From Pseudomonadota bacterium (GTDB taxonomy: Bacteria > Pseudomonadota > Alphaproteobacteria > Sphingomonadales > Sphingomonadaceae): a stretch of DNA of 64,000 nucleotides. The stretch's first letter is position 1; every line of letters starts with the position of its first letter. The notes under the pieces were generated by a model. That model did no database searches. It worked only from the letters and a program-made list of their open reading frames with translations, and was not told where the DNA came from. A program made the position numbers and the translations under genes. The stretch covers positions 456 through 64,455 of the forward strand of contig JAJZTH010000010.1 in assembly GCA_021849075.1 (NCBI GenBank). The letters run 5' to 3'. This document shows positions 1 to 6,847 of the stretch, piece by piece.

Positions 1-209
1 CAGCGCCAGGCCATGTGCGGGATGAACCCGCGCGGCTTGGTGCGAAGCCAGGGGACGAAAAGGAGAAGACCCGCAACGAGCGCCCAACCGAGCATCCCGC
101 CGAGGATTACGGCGACGAAGATGACGGTGATCACCAGCACGAATTCGTCCGATCCGAACCACAGGATCTGGACCGGCTTGTGCAGATATTGGGGTAGCCG
201 CTCGTTCAC
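1..209 (-). CDS. traL: TraL-like F-type T4SS protein (partial, 3' end outside window)
   Basis: The minus-strand frame opens with GTG at 209, behind a strong ribosome-binding site (AAGGAGAAGG), and stays open to the window edge, giving 69 residues. The N-terminus reads NERLPQYLHKPVQILWFGSD, a typical TraL beginning, followed by a long hydrophobic stretch (about residues 25-57) and a charged RTKPRG segment. TraL is a small inner-membrane protein of F-type conjugation machinery, needed for pilus assembly. It follows the pilin gene as in the F order traA-traL. The GTG start and truncation make it easy to miss. Confidence 0.8.
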   Translation of the reverse strand, partial: MNERLPQYLHKPVQILWFGSDEFVLVITVIFVAVILGGMLGWALVAGLLLFVPWLRTKPRGFIPHMAWR

Positions 210-338
210 GAGCCTTCTCCTTGCGTCGTGACCTCCCTGCGAAGCCGGTTGAACTTCGTGGGCTGTCTCGCCACCGCGCCTGTGCGCGCTGGCCCGTTGA
301 GGCCCGCGGTCCGCATGGGCGGACCACGGACCGAACCG

Positions 339-656
339 TCAGATGACCATCCCGAAGGTTTGGAGGATCGAGTCCGCCTTGATCAGGCAGACCGCCGCGA
401 CGATCGTCGGGATGCCGATCATGATGTTCGAGAACAGCCTGCTCACGCCGAACAGGAAGGCGGCGACGCCGCCGACGAAGCCGAGCGGGCCTTTGACCCC
501 CTGGTTCACGACGATATCGTAGATGTCGTAGCCAAGGTCGCCCGCCGCCGGTGCGGAGAAGGCATGTGCCCCTCCGGCACCAAGCAGCGCGAGAAGCGTT
601 ACGGGAATACCGACATTGGCGATGTCGGCGGTTTGTCTGCGAAGAGTGTTCAACAT
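339..656 (-). CDS. traA: TraA-like conjugative pilin
   Basis: This 105-residue protein has a signal peptide with a probable AHA cleavage site near residue 32, then two hydrophobic segments (about 57-72 and 78-93) separated by a short charged turn. That is the layout of VirB2/TraA pilins, which form the conjugative pilus. I chose ATG 656 because GGAG lies 7 bases upstream and it gives a clean signal peptide; a longer open frame extends upstream without support. It sits between a DsbC-like gene and traL, in one minus-strand operon. The family call rests on topology and neighbours, since pilins diverge quickly. Confidence 0.7.
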   Translation of the reverse strand: MLNTLRRQTADIANVGIPVTLLALLGAGGAHAFSAPAAGDLGYDIYDIVVNQGVKGPLGFVGGVAAFLFGVSRLFSNIMIGIPTIVAAVCLIKADSILQTFGMVI

Positions 657-837
657 GCACTTGCTCCAGGGAGGATGGGCCGCTCCGGGGACTGCCTGCC
701 GGCATCGATGAGGATCGCTGTCGGCCGACGACGAGGCTGGACGGCCCGGTTCGGGTCCCGCCGCCGGCATTGGGATTTGCGCGGCAGCGGCAGGGCCGAT
801 GCGCCGCGCGTTCGCGATGAGAAGAGCCGGAAGGCGA

Positions 838-1620
838 TCAGCGGCCGGCATTGGCGAGCGCCTTCTTGCCGTCGAGGAACGCCTCGATCTCGGCCTGCCG
901 GAAGCCTGAAATCATCTGTCCGTCCGCGATCAGGGTCGGCGTGCCGTTGATGCCGGTCTTGCCGACGATTCCGGCATGCGCCTCGACCCTGGCCTTGCCT
1001 TCCGCGCATGTGCGCAAGGGCGTCGGCGCGGCTCCGGCGTAGATCCCCTTGAACGCCGCTTCCTTGTCTGGCGAGCAAAGGACATGCTCGGCCTTGGCGG
1101 CGGCCTCCGCGTGGATGCCGGAGACGAAGAAGATTAGGCGCCGCACCGGCTTGCCCTCGGCCGCCTTGGCGGCCCAGAAGCGGTCGAGCGCGCGGCAGTA
1201 GGGACAGTCGGGATCGGTGAACTCGATCACCGTGGGCGCGCCTGCTGGACCGATGGCGAGAGCCTTGTCCACATCGATCCCGGCGACCTTTTTGGTGGCG
1301 GCGGCGTTCTGCGCCAGCGCGGTGAGGTTCTGGCCGTTGCGGTCGTAGATTTCCGCGAACAGCAGATGTTCACTGTCAGGCGCATAATAGATGATGCGCC
1401 CGCCCGCCGTCGCCTGATAGATCGGGCCCTTGACGGGCGCCGGGCCGAAATCCTCGAATTGCAGGTTGACGAAGGTCTGCCGCAATTCGCTTTCAGCATC
1501 GCGCGCGGCGGCGGTAAGCGGATCGGCGGCTTGCGCGAACGCCGTGCCTTGAGCGGCGAGAAGCAAGGGGAGGGCGAGGGCCGCCGCACGGAACAGGTGG
1601 GTGGGCTTACGGATGCGCAT
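838..1620 (-). CDS. dsbC: DsbC-family thiol:disulfide isomerase of the conjugation cluster
   Basis: The 260-residue protein starts with a signal peptide (hydrophobic core 11-29), has a DsbC-type N-terminal dimerisation region and then a thioredoxin fold with the active site CPYC at about residues 139-142 and a later TPTL cis-proline loop. DsbC-like proteins shuffle disulfides in periplasmic proteins, and F-like transfer systems encode their own copy to help fold pilus-assembly proteins. ATG 1620 was chosen because AGGAGA lies just upstream; an upstream ATG would add 16 residues before the signal peptide. Its start overlaps the end of the upstream small gene by 14 bases, so translation is probably coupled. 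Confidence 0.85.
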   Translation of the reverse strand: MRIRKPTHLFRAAALALPLLLAAQGTAFAQAADPLTAAARDAESELRQTFVNLQFEDFGPAPVKGPIYQATAGGRIIYYAPDSEHLLFAEIYDRNGQNLTALAQNAAATKKVAGIDVDKALAIGPAGAPTVIEFTDPDCPYCRALDRFWAAKAAEGKPVRRLIFFVSGIHAEAAAKAEHVLCSPDKEAAFKGIYAGAAPTPLRTCAEGKARVEAHAGIVGKTGINGTPTLIADGQMISGFRQAEIEAFLDGKKALANAGR

Positions 1621-1912
1621 GCGAAGTCTCCTGAAGAGTGCTGGCAGGGCGGGAGAGCAGGCGCGCATCGATATGCGTGCCCGACCCTACCGGGATGTGA
1701 CCGACAGTGACGGGTGCGGGCATCGGCTCCGTCCGGTCCGTCGCGGCGGCGCGCAGAACGAAGCCGTCGACCGTCGCCACCACGATGCGCGGCCGCTCGG
1801 CGACCGGCGTGATGCCGGCCTGTCGGCCATGTCCGCCGGGTCCGGCACAGGCTGTCGTCGTGACGATCAGTGTGCCCAGGGTAGCCGTCATCGTCTTGGC
1901 AATCGGCGTCAT
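1607..1912 (-). CDS. Small secreted protein, first gene of the tra operon
   Basis: I do not recognise this 101-residue protein. It begins with a short basic and hydrophobic segment ending in TTAC (Cys22), which could be a signal peptide or a weak lipobox, although the -3 position lacks the usual Leu. The rest is a small soluble domain rich in Val, Thr and Pro. ATG 1912 is preferred over ATGs at 1924 and 1942, because only 1912 has GGAG at good spacing. It overlaps dsbC by 14 bases. A VirB7/TraV-like lipoprotein role is possible from position alone and is not shown by the sequence. Confidence 0.55.
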   Translation of the reverse strand: MTPIAKTMTATLGTLIVTTTACAGPGGHGRQAGITPVAERPRIVVATVDGFVLRAAATDRTEPMPAPVTVGHIPVGSGTHIDARLLSRPASTLQETSHAHP

Positions 1913-2361
1913 GCACGACTCCATGCTGGCGTCTCGCGCCATGGTTGAGGAATATTTACCAGTCCGAAGTATCAGGTCCGATTCGACTTGAACTTCTGGA
2001 ACGAGACTTGACTGATTTGAAACGATGAGGATTGCAATAGACCCCGGCAGCGGGGGGCCTGAAATGGCGATATTAGCCGCAAATATACGAACTTAGCCTT
2101 ATGCGTTCGCTTTCGGGATCATATGGTTCGATCCGGTGCCGCTCCAGCAATAAAGTTCCTCAATGATCCGATACGGAGGAATGAGGAAATTATATGCTCA
2201 ATGCGCGTCAAAACATAAAAATGTTCGCGCAACAGTTATAAATAGGCAGAAATATTCCTCTAAAATCATCGGCATCTATTCTTGAAGTTGGTCACTTCGC
2301 GATTCTACCTTTGCCGGATGGCCCACAAAGCCCGACGGGCTGAACCGGGGAGGAAGGACAT
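1913..2361. other. AT-rich divergent intergenic region
   Basis: This 449-bp spacer separates the minus-strand tra operon from the plus-strand XRE gene. It is clearly more AT-rich than its surroundings, especially about 2000-2290, and should hold the promoters of both directions, although I cannot single out a convincing -35/-10 pair. A 15-codon frame (ATG 2194, ending TAA) sits behind GAGG at 8-base spacing and could be a leader peptide, but it is too short to call. I see no RNA gene or terminator. Confidence 0.5.
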
Positions 2362-2751
2362 ATGGCATCCGATGGGAAATTTGCCGCCGTCGACCTGTCG
2401 ATCTTCAAGGAACTCAAGAAGCTCTCCGGCGAGAGGATCAGGCAGGCGCGAAAGGCACTCGATGTCACGCAATTGGAGCTCGCCACCGAAATGGGAGGAA
2501 GCCTGCGCTCGTATCGCCAGATCGAGACTGGCGCGCCTGGGACAAGGCTCGAGGACCACCTGATCGCATCGCTCCGGCTCGGTGCTCCGACCGGTCACAT
2601 CGCATTTCCGATTCTCTTTGCGGGCCAGCGCATGCGGTTCCCGCGGCAGCTGATCCACGGTGACCTCGCCAGCATCGAACGCACATGCATCGAGGCGATT
2701 TCAGAAGCAGTGATCGCCGGGCTGAAACAGGACCTCTCGCCCGAATGGTAG
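2362..2751 (+). CDS. XRE-family helix-turn-helix regulator
   Basis: The 129-residue protein carries a Cro/CI-type helix-turn-helix at about residues 24-62 (RIRQARKALDVTQLELATEM, then a recognition helix and an IETG motif), followed by a C-terminal part without a recognised domain. The start is well supported by AGGAAGGA upstream of ATG 2362. It sits at the head of a plus-strand series that includes a relaxase-like gene and is divergent from the tra operon, so it is a natural candidate to control transfer genes. The target is inferred from position only. Confidence 0.8.
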   Translation: MASDGKFAAVDLSIFKELKKLSGERIRQARKALDVTQLELATEMGGSLRSYRQIETGAPGTRLEDHLIASLRLGAPTGHIAFPILFAGQRMRFPRQLIHGDLASIERTCIEAISEAVIAGLKQDLSPEW

Positions 2752-2823
2752 CAGGACGGCGGGAAGGGCCAGTCATGAAAATTGACGGTCCGGCCCGTGC
2801 ATGGCGCTGGACAGGAGGAAAAG

Positions 2824-3504
2824 ATGGTGATCTTTCATTTCCATGTGAATATCATTAGCCGCGGTGCCGGACGTAGCATCGTCGCGGCCGCGGCCTGGCA
2901 AAACAGCTGCCGCCTGTACGATGAACGCTACGGCCGGTTTTCCAATTTCAGAAACAAGCGGCCGGTTGCCTGGTCGGCGCTGATACTGCCGTCCGGCGCT
3001 CCCGCGCAGTGGGAGGATCGCGAGTGCTTCTGGAACGCATTGGAGGCAGCCGAAATCCGCAAGGATGCGCAGTTCGCCAGGCAGTTCGACGTCGCGCTGC
3101 CCGATGAACTGGACCTGCCGGCGTCGATCGCGACCCTGCGGCGTTTCGCCAGCGAGATATTTGGCGTCGCGGGCTTCGCCGCCGACCTGACGCTGATCGA
3201 GAGGGGCGATACGCCCAGGGGCAAGCGTCACCATGGCTGTGTGCTGATACCGACCCGTCCGATCGTTGACGGCGAGTTCGGCCAGAAGCCGCGCGAATGG
3301 AACAGCCGCGGGAAGCTGCTCGAAATTCGTGCCGCGTGGGCGACGGTCCTCAATGAAAGGTTCGCGGCGCTGGGATCTGATGTCCGCGTTGATCATCGAT
3401 CCAACGAAGAGCGCGGCATCGAGGCGGCGCCGGTCAAGCATATCGGCGTGGCCCGCAAGCGTATCGCGGCGCGCGCCCGCAGGGACGGGAAGGACTGGAT
3501 TTGA
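2824..3504 (+). CDS. MobA/MobL-family relaxase-like protein with altered catalytic motifs
   Basis: The 226 residues match the MobA/MobL nicking domain along most of their length: an N-terminal IISRGAGRSIVAAAA segment, WNALEAAEIRKDAQFARQFDVALP, then ADLTLIERGD, and REW...DHRSNEERGIE...KHIGVAR near the end. MobA/MobL proteins nick oriT using a Tyr in the AAYRSG motif and a PHAH metal site. Here the Tyr position is Trp25 (AAWQNS) and the His site reads KRHHGCV. The protein ends just after the nicking domain, with no helicase or primase region. ATG 2824 has an almost perfect AGGAGG; an upstream in-frame start at 2782 is unsupported. It may have become a DNA-binding protein. Confidence 0.75.
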   Translation: MVIFHFHVNIISRGAGRSIVAAAAWQNSCRLYDERYGRFSNFRNKRPVAWSALILPSGAPAQWEDRECFWNALEAAEIRKDAQFARQFDVALPDELDLPASIATLRRFASEIFGVAGFAADLTLIERGDTPRGKRHHGCVLIPTRPIVDGEFGQKPREWNSRGKLLEIRAAWATVLNERFAALGSDVRVDHRSNEERGIEAAPVKHIGVARKRIAARARRDGKDWI

Positions 3505-3588
3505 AGTTCGCGGTCGCCATGAAGCGTGATGTTTTGCATCGCGGCGATCCATTTCTTTCCAACGCACGCATGAAGAAATGGAGGATAT

Positions 3589-4408
3589 ATGGGCGGTCCG
3601 CGATATTCCCCCGCTGGTCACTGGGTGCCGTCAGTTCCCGGACAGGTTTGCCAGATTTGCGGAAATACGTACACAGCGCGGAGCAGAAAACAGAAATTCT
3701 GTTCACGCACATGCGCTGGCACGTCTCGGCGTTTGCCAGCATCCCTCAGGGAGAAATCCTGCCTTCATTGCGGCAGGACATTCGAAATTCCCATCGGGAA
3801 GAATGTGGGTGGAGACCATGGCGCGAAATATTGTTCGCGTGAATGCGTTCGAGCCAGTCACGGATGGGCAGCAGCAAGGCGTGCGTCTTGCGCCAACTGC
3901 AGAAAGTCGTTTGACGCTACCGCAAAAAAAAGCAATCCTGCGGTTCTGCTCCACTTCCTGTCTCCATAAGCATCGCAGGTCGAAGGGGATCACCAAGACA
4001 TGCGTCAATTGCGACAAGCCGTTCACTGTTTCGCGATCGCGTTCCGACGTGATTTCGTGCTCACGTGAATGCTCGAGTTCATATTTCATCCGCGATCGAT
4101 CACCGGGCTGGCAAGGCGATGTCGTGCAGCAGAACGGGCGGAGGTTTCGCAGGATCGACCGCGAGGGCTATGCCGCGAAATATAATGGCGAGCATCGGCT
4201 TGTCGTTGAACGCGTCATTGGCCGGCGGCTCGAACGGAACGAGATCGTGATTTGCCTGGACGGCAACAACGACAATCATGCGCCCGCGAACCTGTTCCTG
4301 TTGCCGAGCCAGAAGGAATTTGGTCTGTTGAAAATGGGGGCCGTACCCTGGCCTGAAGCCTCGAACCTGCGCTCCTATCGCGCCCGGGATATATCCGACC
4401 CGACGTGA
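3589..4408 (+). pseudogene. Four-zinc-finger HNH-type protein split by a frameshift at an A8 tract
   Basis: Two frames together encode one protein. Frame 1, from ATG 3589 (GGAGG 6 bases upstream), encodes treble-clef-like fingers CQIC...CSRTC and CLHC...CSREC and the first half of a third (CANC), then stops at 3969. Frame 2 supplies CSTSC, a fourth pair CVNC...CSREC, and a C-terminal HNH_3-like region (EHRLVVERVIGRRL...EIV..LDGNN.NH.P.NL) to 4408. The switch falls at the eight A residues 3924-3931; removing one A restores a 272-residue protein. In HNH_3 proteins the sequence before LDGN is usually VHHIDGN, but here it is VICLDGN, so the usual His pair is absent. It could be a decayed gene, a sequencing error, or a gene read by slippage. 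Confidence 0.7.
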
Positions 4409-4596
4409 TCGTCGTTCTGCATGAGTGGGAGAATGACAAGCGCCTGAACCCGAAATCAAAGCGGTATATCACGAGGCATCCCCAGGCGGAGGAGATCATA
4501 AAACGCAGACGCGCCGGAGCGAGTGTGCGTCAGCTGGCGAAGGATTTCGGCACAAGTATGAGCACGATGGCGCAAACCATCCGCAACCGCCTTTAG
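4405..4596 (+). CDS. Small HTH protein translationally coupled to the zinc-finger gene
   Basis: This 63-residue frame starts with a GTG that overlaps the TGA of the preceding gene (GTGA at 4405-4408), which favours translational coupling. Its C-terminal half (RRRAGASVRQLAKDFGTSMSTM and on) looks like a resolvase- or transposase-type helix-turn-helix; the N-terminal half (HEWENDKRLNPKSKRYITRH) is highly charged. No nuclease or recombinase domain is present. It is probably a small DNA-binding partner of the upstream gene. Its short length and GTG start keep confidence moderate. Confidence 0.5.
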   Translation: MIVVLHEWENDKRLNPKSKRYITRHPQAEEIIKRRRAGASVRQLAKDFGTSMSTMAQTIRNRL

Positions 4597-4683
4597 CGAT
4601 TGTGGGAAACTGATGACAGTGGCGGAGAGATCGGGCCTCTGCGTTGAACGCAGGCCGATTTGAAGCGTAGCCACGGACTGCTC

Positions 4684-4712
4684 TTTACGAAACTGACGCG
4701 CCGCTATATATA
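4684..4712 (+). promoter_or_regulatory. Candidate promoter of the DUF433/DUF5615 pair
   Basis: TTTACG (4684-4689) and TATATA (4707-4712) are separated by 17 bases and lie about 20 bases before the ribosome-binding site of the antitoxin gene. A small inverted repeat, TCTCC-tgac-GGAGA (4714-4727), overlaps the Shine-Dalgarno sequence and could act as an operator or an RNA hairpin. Confidence 0.5.
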
Positions 4713-4733
4713 TTCTCCTGACGGAGATGTTTT

Positions 4734-5378
4734 ATGCCTGCTACCGCCCGCCTCTTTACGCCAAGCGAAGCCGCTGCCGTCACCGGCATCGGCCTGAAGG
4801 CGGTCAACAACGCAATCGACAAGCGGATCGTCAAGGCCGCGAAGCCTGTCTCCGGCGCCGGCCCGGCCCGACGAGCGTTGACGTCGGACGATCTGCTGCG
4901 CGTGAAGCTCTGGTACAAGGTAGGTGATATCCTGTCCCAGGAACGGCGCGAACGGCTGTTCGACGCGATCCGCCAGAAACCGAAGGCGAGGACCGTGAAA
5001 GCCGACGATCTTCTGATCATTGATGTTGGCGAGGCGCGCAAGCAGATCGCCGCGCGCACGCGTGCTCTCGAAGCGGCGGAAGCGATGGTAAGCCAGGACA
5101 AGGAGGTGATGGGCGGGGAGCCCGTCTTCAGGGGAACGCGTATTCCGGTTCGGCTGATCGCCTCTATGCTCACCGAAGGTACGGACGCAGCGGAGATACT
5201 GGAGGGTTATCCCAGGCTCGACGAGCGTCAGCTCGCACTGGCGACGATATGGGTTTCGGCCCATCCCCGCCGAGGACGACCGAAGTCGCTCAAGGATCGC
5301 GGCTTCAAGCTAAAGTCCGCCAGGCGCACCACGCTGAGACGGGATCCCCGGCCAACCGGGACGGACACAGCCGGGTGA
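4734..5378 (+). CDS. DUF433-family antitoxin with MerR-like N-terminus
   Basis: The 214-residue protein has an N-terminal winged-helix/MerR-like segment (about residues 6-65, FTPSEAAAVTGIGLKAVNNA) and a C-terminal DUF433 domain (about 118-175) with the hallmark GGEPVFRGTRIPVRLIASML and EILEGYPRL. DUF433 proteins pair with DUF5615 PIN-like toxins; the DUF433 part is thought to bind the toxin and the N-terminus DNA. The next gene overlaps its stop codon and is a DUF5615 protein, which confirms the pairing. GGAG stands 7 bases before ATG 4734. It would help keep the island in the host. Confidence 0.85.
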   Translation: MPATARLFTPSEAAAVTGIGLKAVNNAIDKRIVKAAKPVSGAGPARRALTSDDLLRVKLWYKVGDILSQERRERLFDAIRQKPKARTVKADDLLIIDVGEARKQIAARTRALEAAEAMVSQDKEVMGGEPVFRGTRIPVRLIASMLTEGTDAAEILEGYPRLDERQLALATIWVSAHPRRGRPKSLKDRGFKLKSARRTTLRRDPRPTGTDTAG

Positions 5379-5761
5379 ATCTGCTGATTGATGAATGTCT
5401 GCATACCTCGCTCGTCGCGGTAGCGGTGGCGCGCGGGCATCAGGCCAGCCACGTAAACTGGCTCGGACTCAGCGGCGAGGCCGATTGGAACCTGATGCCC
5501 CGCATCATCGGCGATGATTTCACGTTCGTCACCAACAATGCTGCGGACTTTCGCCGGCTCTATGCGCAGCAGCCTCTTCACGCTGGTCTCGTCATCATCG
5601 TCCCGCAAGTGCCGCCTGCCGAGCAACGGGAACTGCTGGAGATCGTTCTCGATGAATTCCGCGAAGGAGGCGATCCCGTCAACGAGGCGATCGAAATCCG
5701 GATAGAGGATGGCGAGGCAGTGATCGAACGATACAGCCTGCCGGATCCCGACGAGGCATAG
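5375..5761 (+). CDS. DUF5615 PIN-like toxin
   Basis: Translation starts at GTG 5375, whose last bases form the antitoxin stop codon (GTGA overlap), giving 128 residues. It begins NLLIDECL, the conserved acidic start of PIN-like DUF5615 proteins, and has the second conserved block FTFVTNNAADF at about residues 49-59. Family members are presumed RNases of type II toxin-antitoxin systems. The VTNN form replaces the VT.D form seen in many relatives, so the active site may belong to a subfamily variant. An upstream in-frame ATG (5249) lies inside the antitoxin gene and is not the start. Confidence 0.8.
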   Translation: MNLLIDECLHTSLVAVAVARGHQASHVNWLGLSGEADWNLMPRIIGDDFTFVTNNAADFRRLYAQQPLHAGLVIIVPQVPPAEQRELLEIVLDEFREGGDPVNEAIEIRIEDGEAVIERYSLPDPDEA

Positions 5762-6080
5762 CGCACGCCGGCGCAAGTTTGTTTCTCGATTGATACGATG
5801 AGCGTCGGGATGACACCAGGGGATTGACAAGCGAAAACGGAGTATGCGGCATTTGATTGCCTGAAAGTGCGATCTCGGTCCTTTGAGCCGCAGGCTAGGA
5901 TTGCTAGATTGGGGTGGCGTCATGACCTGTCTGCGCTGCCCACAGGGTAGCAATCCATGCTCTATACTCATGCAGCCTCACAAGATCGGCTTTGGCAAAC
6001 GCGTTCACGTATTGGCCGGATAGTAGCTCGATCGTCTCGAATCGGCCGGAAGGGGAGGGAGAAGGAGGGAAGCGAGTGCA
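5762..6080. other. Non-coding spacer between toxin and AlpA genes
   Basis: No gene is supported in these 319 bases. A TTGACA hexamer at about 5825 has no good -10 partner. On the minus strand a stretch (about 5904-6040) reads as a protein-like sequence (LSGQYVNAFAKADLVRLHEY) inside a longer frame without a plausible start; it may be the remnant of a gene, but I do not recognise it. Confidence 0.4.
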
Positions 6081-6374
6081 GTGACCAGATCGCTGTCGGT
6101 GCCTCCGCTCTCTTGGTCGCGACATCAAGATCAGCAGGCGATGCGATCGGACGTGACAATGCCTGACCTGCTCGCATTTTCCGACCTGAAGGCAAAGGGT
6201 ATACCTTTCAGCCGTCAGCATGTAGCCCGCTTGATCAAGCAGAGGCGCTTTCCTGCTCCGATCAAGCTCGGCATTGGCACCAATCGCTGGATATCGTCGG
6301 AAATCGACGAATGGATTGCTCAACGCAAAGCTGCCCGTGACGCTGCTCAGGATGCGAGACGCGGGGACATCTAA
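6081..6374 (+). CDS. AlpA-family regulator (excisionase-like HTH)
   Basis: The conserved core (LLAFSDLKAKGIPFSRQHVARL, then KQRRFPAPIKLG, and RWISSEIDEWIAQR) is that of AlpA/MerR-like small regulators found in prophages and ICEs, where they activate excision. The recognition helix falls around SRQHVARLIKQ. The start is uncertain: GTG 6081 has AAGGAGG 12 bases upstream, while ATG 6141 and ATG 6159 are nearer the conserved domain but lack a clear Shine-Dalgarno; 6159 would match the usual AlpA length best. Its position at the edge of the island beside the tRNA fits a role in excision. Confidence 0.75.
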   Translation: MTRSLSVPPLSWSRHQDQQAMRSDVTMPDLLAFSDLKAKGIPFSRQHVARLIKQRRFPAPIKLGIGTNRWISSEIDEWIAQRKAARDAAQDARRGDI

Positions 6375-6664
6375 GCCTCTCCGCGCGTCCATCCTCCTTC
6401 GATCGTCGCGCCTGCGTTGGATATGCCTGTCGCCTTATAGGCAGTGCGCAAAAACGAATCGCCTGATCTGCACCGTCACTCCGACTGGATGGCGGTCGTT
6501 TTCGACCTGGCCGGGGCGTTCCGCCGCCGCATGGAAAAAAATCTGTCGAGCAAGGAGGGACAAAGGTGGCTGAAATTTGTTGCGCAAATTGTTGCGCAAC
6601 CCGGAAATCGGCGAAATCCGGCCTCCGCGATAGCGTTGTAAGTGATTGATTTTATTGGAGATTT
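6375..6664. other. Island edge / probable attR region
   Basis: This stretch separates the AlpA gene from the tRNA. A 65-codon frame (GTG 6444 to 6641) is open but has no ribosome-binding site and no recognised domain, so I do not call it a gene; it could be a remnant. The segment near 6580-6600 holds short palindromic repeats. No integrase fragment is recognisable. Confidence 0.4.
6580..6600. repeat. Paired TTGCGCAA palindromes
   Basis: TTGCGCAA occurs at 6580-6587 and again at 6592-6599, a 12-base period, and the second lies inside the perfect palindrome GTTGCGCAAC (6591-6600). Their place at the island edge suggests a binding site for a recombinase or excisionase, but this is inference. 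Confidence 0.4.
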
Positions 6665-6740
<76 letters not shown>

Positions 6741-6847
6741 ATGCCGTGACGGCTAACCGTCTGGCGTGGCCGGGCTGTTAGCAGCCGCCCGATGATTTGC
6801 AAACAGGAAATTGACCCAAGCCGCAAATTTTTCCCAAGTACTGGATT

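Larger units (their letters stand above)
1..6664. mobile_element. Right end of a conjugative island (ICE or integrated plasmid) abutting tRNA-Lys
   Basis: This block carries conjugation genes (TraL, TraA pilin, DsbC-like), a relaxase-like gene, a toxin-antitoxin pair and an AlpA-type regulator, and stops at a tRNA gene followed by core cell-shape genes. tRNA 3' ends are common integration sites for such islands, so the tRNA-Lys is the likely attachment locus. No integrase is visible in this part; it is presumably beyond the left edge or lost. The exact right boundary is inferred, because the left-end repeat that would define att lies outside the window. Confidence 0.7.

Noticed and set aside
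2194..2241. 15-codon frame with a good ribosome-binding site in the AT-rich spacer
   Set aside because: Too short to support as a gene; kept only as a note on the spacer.
6444..6641. 65-codon frame at the island edge
   Set aside because: No ribosome-binding site, GTG start and no recognised domain; it may be a remnant.
1..6664. Prophage interpretation of the island because of the AlpA-like gene
   Set aside because: T4SS and relaxase-like genes are present and no phage structural genes are seen; AlpA-like regulators also occur in ICEs.
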